A stretch of 8,387 nt of DNA from an uncultured Atopobiaceae bacterium. GTDB taxonomy: Bacteria; Actinomycetota; Coriobacteriia; Coriobacteriales; Atopobiaceae. A model generated the notes under the pieces. That model did no database searches. It had not been told where the DNA came from and saw nothing but the letters and a program-made list of their open reading frames with translations. This document shows, in pieces, positions 1 through 4,537 of the stretch. Location of the stretch: assembly GCA_944321005.1 (NCBI GenBank), contig CALUJT010000088.1:1-8387 (forward strand), read 5' to 3'. Numbering within the stretch: the first letter of the stretch is position 1; each line of letters begins with the position of its first letter. The position numbers and the translations under genes were made by a program.

Positions 1-1
1 G

Positions 2-46
2 CGCTACGACATGGGCTACTGGGAGAGGAGGCGCGCCGCGGCGTGA
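2..46 (+). CDS. Possible C-terminal end of an unidentified protein (partial)
   Basis: An open frame enters from the left edge and ends at a TGA at 44-46. It would encode the tail RYDMGYWERRRAAA. Only 14 residues are visible and I do not recognise the family. The basic, alanine-rich ending suits a high-GC gene. The call rests only on an open frame with plausible composition and on the lack of a better gene on the other strand here. It could be chance. Confidence 0.25.
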   Translation, partial: RYDMGYWERRRAAA

Positions 47-241
47 CCCCCATCTCCAAAGTGGTTTAAAAGCGTTACCAGCCAATCCTGTTGCTTCAAT
101 CCGCGCAGCGGGAAGCGCACCGCCATCGTGGCAAGGCCCGCGACGAGCTCATCTGCGGCGATCGCTCAAAGTGTGATCCGATGCTACCCGTTTCTCACAT
201 GTACTGATACAGGCAACCCTAAAGACAGCCGCGCAAGACGA
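47..241. other. Intergenic stretch with no firm gene
   Basis: No gene is supported between the left-edge frame and the stop of the TipAS-type regulator. A minus-strand frame of about 49 codons (16-165, with an ATG at 124-126) has a protein-like composition, including LRGLKQQDWLVTLLNHFGDG. It has no ribosome binding site and runs through the left-edge frame, so it is at best a gene remnant. The part around 180-230 is less GC-rich than the genes, as expected for a non-coding spacer. No terminator with a T-run was found downstream of the regulator gene. Confidence 0.35.
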
Positions 242-1066
242 TCACGCGCACGCGCGAATCGCGTCGCGCAGGAACTGCGTGGCACCGGGCGCCACCTGCT
301 CGTAGTAGGCGCGGAATCGCTCGTCTGAAATGTAGCCCTCCGCCAGACCCTTGTGCGCCTCGGGTGTGTAGGTACCCTCCGGCCAGTACATGCGCAGCCA
401 GCGGGCGTGCATCGCCACGAGCTTGCGTGCCTCGGAGCCCGCCGGGTCGCCCGCCTCCATCGCACGGCGCAGCTGCTCGTTGATGGCGACCGCCAGCTCT
501 CCTGCCTGCAGGTGCGCCGCCTCGCCCATCGCCAGGTACTTCTCGTTGGCGGCATCTACCACTTCGTCGCCGTACGCCGCGCGAATCTCCTCGCCGTAGG
601 CCTTCTCGTTCTCGGAGACCTCGCGCCAGCGGCGCAGCGTCGGCAGCACCGCGCCCAAAAGCGACGCCGCCTCGTCCACGGTCCAACCCATCGCCTCGGC
701 CATGCGCGGCGCGCAGTCCTCGATCATCTCGTCCATCGTGACGTCATCGGTGTAGCGGCCGCCCTCGTAGCACCAGCGGCAGAGGTCCTCCGTCTCGGAG
801 CCGTCGGCCTCGTGGCCGTGCTGGCCGGGGTCGGTGAACATCATGCCGCAGCTCTGACAGTAGTGCTCGGGCATGTCGAGGAGGGCTGTCACGGGCACGT
901 CCAGCTCGCGGGCGATGAGCTTGAGCATGTCGATGCCGGGCTCGGTGGCGCCGGTCTCCCAGCGACTCACGGCCTGGCGGGTGATGTAGAGCCGGCGCGC
1001 CAACTCCTCCTGGGTGAGCCCGCGCTCTCGGCGCAGGCGGGCGAGGGCGTCCTTGAGCATGATCAT
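242..1066 (-). CDS. XRE-type regulator fused to a zinc ribbon and a TipAS-like domain
   Basis: This is a 274-residue predicted cytoplasmic regulator with three parts. Residues 5-60 form a Cro/C1-type helix-turn-helix (RGLTQEELARRLYITRQAVS, then RWETGATEP). Residues 68-148 match the putative zinc-ribbon family, with C70-x2-C73 and C96-x2-C99 as likely zinc ligands, followed by an acidic helix and a LPTLRRW segment. Residues 160-272 resemble the TipAS drug-recognition domain, with helical segments holding HARWLRMYWPEGTYTPEAHK. TipAS domains usually follow a MerR DNA-binding domain and bind thiopeptides or other amphipathic drugs. Here an XRE domain supplies DNA binding, so ligand-controlled transcription is inferred. 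The ATG at 1066 is chosen because GAGGAGC precedes it by 5 nt and the HTH begins there. An ATG six bases inside is an alternative. A YjbR gene lies 80 bp upstream on the same strand. Confidence 0.85.
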   Translation of the reverse strand: MIMLKDALARLRRERGLTQEELARRLYITRQAVSRWETGATEPGIDMLKLIARELDVPVTALLDMPEHYCQSCGMMFTDPGQHGHEADGSETEDLCRWCYEGGRYTDDVTMDEMIEDCAPRMAEAMGWTVDEAASLLGAVLPTLRRWREVSENEKAYGEEIRAAYGDEVVDAANEKYLAMGEAAHLQAGELAVAINEQLRRAMEAGDPAGSEARKLVAMHARWLRMYWPEGTYTPEAHKGLAEGYISDERFRAYYEQVAPGATQFLRDAIRACA

Positions 1067-1091
1067 AGGGGCTCCTCTCGTCTGGGTCCTT

Positions 1092-1142
1092 CTCGCCCAT
1101 TGTCCCGGAGACCGGACCTCCCGTCGAGCAACGGATCGTTGC
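1092..1142 (-). promoter_or_regulatory. Candidate promoter and inverted repeat upstream of the TipAS-type regulator
   Basis: On the minus strand, TCGACG (1127-1122) and GACAAT (1104-1099) are separated by 17 nt. Each matches 4 of 6 consensus bases for -35 and -10. Directly upstream of the -35 element lies a perfect inverted repeat, GCAACG-GAT-CGTTGC (1128-1142). That is a plausible operator for autoregulation by the downstream HTH protein. The repeat could instead be a weak hairpin at the end of the YjbR transcript, since it begins only 5 nt past that gene's stop codon. Confidence 0.35.
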
Positions 1143-1146
1143 GCGG

Positions 1147-1530
1147 CTACCCGCCGGTGACCTCCCGCTGCACGCGCTTGGGCAGCTTGGCGAGGACGAG
1201 GGCGTAGCTCATGTCGCAGAGGCCGAGCACGAGCTCCTCGGGAAGGCCGGCGTCCAGGTCGATAGAGATCCACGTGCGCCCGTCGGAGTAGTAGCCGGGC
1301 AGCACCGCGCCCGGGTGCTCGGCGCGCAGCTCCAGGATGCGGTCGGGGTCGCACTTGAGCGACAGCAGGTGGCGCCCCGCGTAGGGCGGCTTGGCGTCGG
1401 GAGAGGCAACGAACTCGCAGGCGAACTGCCTGCCGCCGACCCAGTAGACCATCCAACCCCACTTCTCGTGGAAGGCCTTGGTGGCGCCGGGGCGCGAGAG
1501 CAGCCGGGCGTCTATGCGCGAGAGGTCCAT
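1147..1530 (-). CDS. YjbR/MmcQ family protein
   Basis: This 127-residue protein matches the YjbR (MmcQ) family, a small CyaY-like fold often annotated as DNA-binding with no settled function. Typical features are the N-terminal segment RPGATKAFHEKWGWMVYWVG, the middle motif LLSLKCDPDRILELRAEHPG, then PGYYSDGRTWISIDLDAGLP, and a C-terminal helix ending SYALVLAKLPKRVQRE. The length is normal for the family. The ATG at 1530 is chosen over an in-frame ATG 38 codons upstream because AGAGGAGG lies 6 nt before it and the family homology starts there. It is 80 bp upstream of the TipAS-type regulator on the same strand and may share a transcript with it, but each has its own candidate -10. Confidence 0.88.
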   Translation of the reverse strand: MDLSRIDARLLSRPGATKAFHEKWGWMVYWVGGRQFACEFVASPDAKPPYAGRHLLSLKCDPDRILELRAEHPGAVLPGYYSDGRTWISIDLDAGLPEELVLGLCDMSYALVLAKLPKRVQREVTGG

Positions 1531-1563
1531 GGCGCGCCTCCTCTGGTCGGGCTCACTCTCCCG

Positions 1564-1569
1564 ATTATA
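1564..1569 (-). promoter_or_regulatory. Consensus -10 element for the YjbR gene
   Basis: The minus strand reads TATAAT at 1569-1564, 33 bases upstream of the YjbR ATG and upstream of its ribosome binding site. The region 17 nt further upstream is very GC-rich and has no recognisable -35 hexamer. A perfect -10 in such GC-rich DNA is unlikely by chance. Confidence 0.5.
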
Positions 1570-1642
1570 CCGGGCGCGCCGCCGGTCCCGGCGCACCCCA
1601 TGGGATAATGGAGGCGGCCGGGGCGCGGGCGAGGGAGCTCCC

Positions 1643-1750
1643 ATGACCGCCGATGCCCGCCAAGAGAGGCGCGCCGAGGAGCGGTGGTGCCGCGAGCGCT
1701 TCGGCGATCCCTACGAGGAGTACATGGGTCGCGTGCGCCGCTACCTGTGA
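1643..1750 (+). pseudogene. C-terminal fragment of an isoprenylcysteine carboxyl methyltransferase-like gene
   Basis: A 35-codon frame starts at an ATG preceded by GAGGGAG and ends at TGA. From residue 12 it reads EERWCRERFGDPYEEYMGRV followed by RRYL and a stop. This matches the conserved tail of the isoprenylcysteine/phosphatidylethanolamine methyltransferase superfamily, in which E-E-x-x-L-x-x-x-F-G-x-x-Y-x-x-Y-x-x-x-V-x-R is the last cytoplasmic segment. The transmembrane helices that should precede it are absent. The same frame upstream is antisense to YjbR. A GATAAT hexamer (1603-1608) lies upstream, so the fragment may still be expressed as a small peptide. I judge it a truncated remnant. 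A genuine small protein is the alternative. Confidence 0.5.
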
Positions 1751-1794
1751 GTGCAGAGGCTGGCAGGGCCGCAACCTCGCCCAATGCCGCCTTT

Positions 1795-1816
1795 GGTTGA
1801 CGGATTGCCAACCGTC
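1795..1816 (+). promoter_or_regulatory. Overlapping inverted repeats with a -35-like element upstream of the small XRE gene
   Basis: GGTTG (1795-1799) pairs with CAACC (1809-1813), and GACGG (1799-1803) pairs with CCGTC (1812-1816). The two inverted repeats overlap. TTGACG (1797-1802) matches a -35 hexamer at 5 of 6 positions, but no good -10 follows at 16-18 nt. It could be an operator for the XRE regulator that starts about 85 bp downstream. Support is modest. Confidence 0.25.
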
Positions 1817-1901
1817 GTTGGTGGCGCCGGTGCCCGCTCTGCGGTTCCATGGTCTCGCACCCAGGCGGTGCGGACCGCAGGACCGACCGAAAGGAACGAC
1901 C

Positions 1902-2288
1902 ATGAACTTCAACGACAGGCTCGCCGACCTCAGGAGGAAGAAAGGGCTCTCGCAGGAGCAGCTGGGATACGAGCTCGGCGTCTCGAGGCAGACGGTGTCC
2001 TCGTGGGAGCTCGGGCAGTCCTACCCCGACTTCCAGCGGCTCGTCCTGCTGTCCGACTACTACGAGATGAGCCTCGACGAGCTCGTGAGGGGAGTTGACG
2101 TGGGCGACGTGCGCGCCCTCAACGAGTCCGACAAGCAGATCTCGTCGATCTACTCCGACGTCGAGCGGGGCAAGGAGGCGGCGCTCAGGGCCTGGCGGGC
2201 GTTCCTCGTCGTCGGCTGCGTCGTCCTGGCGCTCTTCGCCCTGGTGGTGGCCTACGGGGTTCTCAGCGGGGGCCTCTTCGTGAGGTAG
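1902..2288 (+). CDS. XRE-family regulator with a C-terminal membrane helix
   Basis: This is a 128-residue protein. Residues 5-62 form a Cro/C1-type helix-turn-helix, with GLSQEQLGYELGVSRQTVSS and the following WELGQSYPDF typical of the family. A charged linker follows (residues 66-98). Residues 99-122 form a single hydrophobic helix (FLVVGCVVLALFALVVAYGV), and only a few residues remain after it. The regulator is therefore probably tethered to the inner face of the membrane. Small XRE-TM proteins of this layout are common in Firmicutes and Actinobacteria and often regulate a neighbouring operon. No partner gene is adjacent on this strand. The start is set by AAAGGA 6 nt upstream of the ATG. 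An open frame extends further upstream but covers the methyltransferase-like fragment out of frame and has no homology. Confidence 0.88.
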   Translation: MNFNDRLADLRRKKGLSQEQLGYELGVSRQTVSSWELGQSYPDFQRLVLLSDYYEMSLDELVRGVDVGDVRALNESDKQISSIYSDVERGKEAALRAWRAFLVVGCVVLALFALVVAYGVLSGGLFVR

Positions 2289-2331
2289 GGGCCGGCGGCG
2301 GGGGCGCGCGGGGCGCGACGCCGGGCCGATC

Positions 2332-2362
2332 GGGGGTGCGGGCGGCGGTGACCCGCACCCCC
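2332..2362. terminator. Bidirectional GC-rich hairpin between convergent genes
   Basis: GGGGGTGCGGG (2332-2342) and CCCGCACCCCC (2352-2362) form a perfect 11-bp stem with a 9-nt loop. It lies between the end of the XRE-TM gene (2288) and the end of the convergent acetyltransferase gene (2380). Neither side has a T-run, so it would be a hairpin-only terminator of the kind common in high-GC genomes. The position and perfect pairing support a shared terminator. Confidence 0.7.
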
Positions 2363-2379
2363 ACCTTCAGATTGCCCGC

Positions 2380-3495
2380 CTACTCCCCGTGGGCGACGCA
2401 CTCGATGCGCATGGCGGCGTAGGCGGCGGCGACGCGGGCGTAGCGCGCTGGGTCGTAGCCGATGCGGTCGATCTCGGCGACGTCGTGCGCGTCCTTCTCG
2501 CGCCCGCTCGCGACCTTGGCGGCGCGGACGGACTCGAGCGCGGCGCAGCCAATAACGGCGCCGCCCGGCAGCGCGCGCACCTCGAAGAGGTCGCCCTCCG
2601 CGACGCCGGGGACGACCGCCTCGAGCAGGGCGTCGAAGCCGTCGGTCGCCGCGAGCGCGGCGTTGCGCTGGCGCAGCTCGCGACCCTCGAAGCGGAACGG
2701 GCAGAAGCTCACGAGCACGCCGTCGACGATCGCGTGGGCACCGAAGTCACCCTGACTCTCGTTGCATTCCAGGTTGAGCGAGTCGAGCGTGGGCTCGTAC
2801 AGGCCCTCGGCGGCGAGCCATGCGCGCACGGCCGGCATGTCGCCCAGACGCACCGAGACGTCCACGTCGCCGTGGAGCCTCCCGGAGTCGCGCCCGGAGG
2901 CGACCCAGGGGCCGAGGCCTCCCTGAAGCCAGGACCTCCCGGCGAGGCCGGGGGCGGTCAGCACCCGCAGGGCCGCTGCGCGCGCCTGCTCGAAGGGGGC
3001 TCCCCCGCGGGCGCCCTCGTCGCACCCGCCGAGCGGGAGCGCCATCACGGCCTCCCCGTCGTCGCCGGAGACCTCCCGGAAGCCGAGTCGCTCGTAGAGG
3101 CGCGCGGCGGGGTTGGAGCGCTGCACCGAGAGCGACAGCGCGGGGCAGCCGAGCTCGGAGCACCGCTCGATGAGGGAGGAGAGCAGGGCGGTCCCCAACC
3201 CGCGGCCGCGATGGCCCGGCAGGACGGAGACGGCGAGCTCCGGCACGCCGTCCCCCGCGAAGCCGTAGCCGCGCATGAGGCGCGCCCAGGCGGCCCCCAC
3301 GACCTCGTCGCCCTCCTCGGCGCAGACGGCGACGTCGCCGGTTCGGCCGAAGCCCTCGACGTAGGCGCGCAGCGCTGGGCCCGCGGTCACGGAGCGCGGC
3401 GGGCGCGGCTCGCCCGGCTCTGTGTGGATCGCCTGGTACAGGAACTCGTCCAGCAGCCCGTACTCGCCGGGCAGCATCTCCCTGATTCTCGACAT
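2380..3495 (-). CDS. GNAT acetyltransferase fused to a nucleotidyltransferase-like domain
   Basis: This is a 371-residue two-domain cytoplasmic protein. Residues 1-155 are a complete GNAT N-acetyltransferase. They hold the acetyl-CoA loop motif R96-G-R-G-L-G101 after strand PELAVSVLPG and the C-terminal motif NPAARLYERLGFREV. Residues 165-370 resemble the nucleotidyltransferase fold of aminoglycoside 2''- and lincosamide-type adenylyltransferases. They show SWLQGGLGPWVASG, then RLHGDVDVSV with the metal-binding pair D210 and D212, a possible third acidic residue at D258 (HAIVDGVLVSF), and a late SGREKDAHDVAEID segment typical of the family. The arrangement suggests a bifunctional small-molecule-modifying enzyme, perhaps for drug inactivation, but the substrate is unknown. 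The ATG is set by GGAGGG about 6 nt upstream. No cotranscribed gene is evident, and a short leader-like ORF precedes it. Confidence 0.85.
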   Translation of the reverse strand: MSRIREMLPGEYGLLDEFLYQAIHTEPGEPRPPRSVTAGPALRAYVEGFGRTGDVAVCAEEGDEVVGAAWARLMRGYGFAGDGVPELAVSVLPGHRGRGLGTALLSSLIERCSELGCPALSLSVQRSNPAARLYERLGFREVSGDDGEAVMALPLGGCDEGARGGAPFEQARAAALRVLTAPGLAGRSWLQGGLGPWVASGRDSGRLHGDVDVSVRLGDMPAVRAWLAAEGLYEPTLDSLNLECNESQGDFGAHAIVDGVLVSFCPFRFEGRELRQRNAALAATDGFDALLEAVVPGVAEGDLFEVRALPGGAVIGCAALESVRAAKVASGREKDAHDVAEIDRIGYDPARYARVAAAYAAMRIECVAHGE

Positions 3496-3538
3496 AGCTG
3501 TCCCTCCATCCGATAGCGAAAGCGTTAGGTGTTACCGG

Positions 3539-3556
3539 CTAGAGGCCTGTCGTCAT
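3539..3556 (-). CDS. Five-codon ORF (MTTGL), possible leader peptide
   Basis: On the minus strand a GAGGAGG (3568-3562) lies 5 nt before an ATG that opens the frame MTTGL followed by TAG. It ends 43 nt before the start of the GNAT-nucleotidyltransferase gene. The Shine-Dalgarno sequence is stronger than that of most genes here and sits in a small hairpin, CCTCC-CGA-GGAGG (3574-3562), that could hide it. A leader peptide controlling the downstream gene is one reading. The other is a leftover start region of a lost gene. No attenuator stem pair was found that would settle the matter. Confidence 0.3.
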   Translation of the reverse strand: MTTGL

Positions 3557-3588
3557 GCGCGCCTCCTCGGGAGGGGACATCTGGGATG

Positions 3589-3594
3589 ATTCTA
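3589..3594 (-). promoter_or_regulatory. Candidate -10 element for the leader ORF and GNAT-nucleotidyltransferase gene
   Basis: The minus strand reads TAGAAT at 3594-3589, 5 of 6 matches to the -10 consensus, 33 nt upstream of the five-codon ORF. No convincing -35 hexamer lies 16-18 nt further upstream. It would give a transcript with a leader of about 85-90 nt before the acetyltransferase start codon. Confidence 0.35.
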
Positions 3595-3693
3595 CCCACG
3601 ACGAGACCCATGGATGCGCGGGGACGAGAGGGCGCGCCGCGGGAGGTTCCCGCAGGGCGCCCGGCGGCCTCGTCGGCTCCGGCGACGCCGCGC

Positions 3694-3972
3694 CTACCCG
3701 CGGCGCTTCCTCCGCCCGATCGCCCAGAACGCGAGGAGCGAGATCGTGCCGCCGCGATGGCGAGCCAGCCGCACGGCGGCGCCCAGGGCGACGGCGCCCG
3801 CGACCCAGAGCGCCGGCAAGATAGCCGCCGTCCGCTCCGGACGGGCGGGGCGCCCCGGGGCGAAAGGGCCTGCGATCGCGGCAGTAACGGCAGGCTGCAC
3901 GTGTTCGTGAGCAGGAGAATGATTTGGACGTCGAGCAGGGCCCTCCGGGTTTTCCAGTTGCAGCTCGAGCAC
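3694..3972 (-). pseudogene. Hydrophobic-tail gene remnant, copy 1
   Basis: A 92-codon open frame has a low-complexity Pro/Ala/Arg N-terminal half without recognisable homology. It ends with a hydrophobic stretch (ILPALWVAGAVALGAAV, then TISLLAFWAIG) and the basic tail RRKRRG. The last part is encoded by DNA that is nearly identical to a second copy at 5787-5919. Comparing the two copies indicates 1-nt shifts near 3750-3775: the other frame reads CGWLAIA where copy 2 has CGWIAVA. The frame visible here is therefore probably a decayed gene. There is no good ribosome binding site at the ATG. The original protein may have been a small membrane protein with a cytoplasmic KRR end. I do not recognise its family. 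Confidence 0.4.
3700..3775. repeat. Direct repeat, left copy (34 identical bases at 3711-3744)
   Basis: The bases at 3711-3744 (TCCGCCCGATCG to GAGCGAGAT) are identical to those at 5813-5846 in the same orientation. Similarity extends to about 3700 and 3775 with a 3-nt and a 1-nt indel. The 3-nt indel and the shared minus-strand reading ISLLAFWAIGR show that the similarity comes from homologous coding sequence rather than a transposon end. Confidence 0.75.
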
Positions 3973-4047
3973 CGCGCTCTCCGCCCCTCACCCACCCCGT
4001 ATGCCCGCCCTCAAACTCTGGCGAGAAGGTAAGCTTGAGAACACATA

Positions 4048-4065
4048 CTGGACGCATGCGTCCAG
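4048..4065. promoter_or_regulatory. Perfect 18-bp palindrome, probable operator
   Basis: CTGGACGCATGCGTCCAG is perfectly self-complementary with no loop, 24 bp upstream of the ATG of the truncated methyltransferase gene. A perfect 9+9 palindrome at this place fits a dimeric repressor or activator site. No regulator that would bind it can be identified in the window. Confidence 0.45.
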
Positions 4066-4089
4066 CGGGCAGAAAAGAAGGGGGGCCTA

Positions 4090-4168
4090 TGGCGTCCTAT
4101 GACTTCGACGGCGAGAGGTACGAGCGGGCCTCCGCCCATCAGCGTGCGTGGGGCGGCGACCTCATGTC
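4090..4168 (+). pseudogene. N-terminal fragment of a class I SAM-dependent methyltransferase gene
   Basis: After AAGAAGGGGGG and an ATG, the frame reads MASYDFDGERYERASAHQRA and then WGGDLM. This matches the start of small SAM-dependent methyltransferases (trans-aconitate methyltransferase-like), which begin Y-D-F-D-G-x-x-Y-x-x-A-S-x-H-Q-x-x-W-G and continue into the SAM-binding motif LDLGCGxG. Here that motif never appears. After about residue 26 the sequence changes to unrelated DNA and the frame ends at a TGA at 4227-4229. The ribosome binding site and palindromic operator are still in place. The gene was thus cut by an insertion or deletion with its boundary near 4165-4170. The rest of the gene is not in the window. 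Confidence 0.6.
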
Positions 4169-4192
4169 ACTTTACGTTTTATACCGGCGCTC

Positions 4193-4238
4193 ATGTGCCT
4201 CTCAAATCTGGAGTGCATTCCGGATTTGAGAGGCACAT
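4193..4238. repeat. Near-perfect 46-nt fold-back hairpin
   Basis: ATGTGCCTCTCAAATC (4193-4208) is the exact reverse complement of 4223-4238. Pairing continues inward through one G-T pair, three Watson-Crick pairs and another G-T pair to a TGCA tetraloop. The stem has 21 positions with no mismatch apart from wobble pairs. There is no T-run on either side and no obvious target-site duplication. It lies just inside the breakpoint that truncates the methyltransferase gene. It could be a transposon-end remnant, a REP/MITE-like element or a structured terminator. Confidence 0.7.
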
Positions 4239-4460
4239 ACCACTGAAGCCGACATGGCACCCTCATAAAGATCTATGTCCCCAGCGTCGACATCGGCAGG
4301 ACTCTGACAGGCCTCGGTGGCCCACACCCGCCCTCCATGAGCCGTGCACTCGATGAAATCGCCTCGTAGGCGGCTGCCACGCTGGCGTGGTGCATGGGGG
4401 CCGCGACCCAGGCGGGCACCCAAAGCCGATAGAGCCCGCGCAGTTGTCAGCGCTGCCGGA
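4239..4460. other. Intergenic stretch without a supported gene
   Basis: Together with the hairpin and the operators around it, this fills the gap between the methyltransferase fragment and the ATPase gene. A minus-strand frame of 73 codons (4202-4423) runs through it and into the hairpin, where its last residues VCASQIRNALQI are simply encoded by the hairpin arm. It has no ribosome binding site or recognisable homology. The segment may be leftover DNA from the event that truncated the methyltransferase gene. I see no further structure in it. Confidence 0.4.
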
Positions 4461-4520
4461 ATTTCAGGTGTAACTGAAATCTAGGACGTATTCGTGCATA
4501 GTTTCAGTTATACTCGAAAC
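4461..4520 (+). promoter_or_regulatory. ATPase promoter with two related palindromic operators
   Basis: Two similar palindromes lie upstream of the ATPase gene: ATTTCAG-GTGTAA-CTGAAAT (4461-4480) and GTTTCAGTTATACTCGAAAC (4501-4520). Both fit the pattern TTTCAG-N6-CNGAAA or a close variant. Their starts are exactly 40 bp apart, about four helical turns, so both would face the same side of the DNA. The second one contains TATACT (4509-4514), a 5-of-6 match to a -10 element. No good -35 is visible. A dimer bound at the second site would cover the promoter, which suggests repression. No candidate regulator with such a site is evident in the window. Confidence 0.6.
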
Positions 4521-4537
4521 AAGAAGAGGAGGCCTAT

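Noticed and set aside
353..1207. Long plus-strand open frame of 284 codons
   Set aside because: It is antisense to the TipAS-type regulator and YjbR genes, has no homology-like motifs and no ribosome binding site. Long antisense frames are common in high-GC DNA.
2389..3516. Plus-strand open frame of 375 codons
   Set aside because: It is the mirror of the GNAT-nucleotidyltransferase gene. Its composition is low complexity and the opposite strand shows clear family motifs and a ribosome binding site.
3694..3972. LPXTG-type cell-wall sorting signal in the hydrophobic tail
   Set aside because: The hydrophobic stretch with a basic end looks like a sorting signal, but no LPXTG or similar motif precedes it in any frame of either copy.
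4202..4423. Minus-strand open frame of 73 codons upstream of the ATPase
   Set aside because: It has no ribosome binding site or homology, and its end is encoded by the fold-back hairpin.
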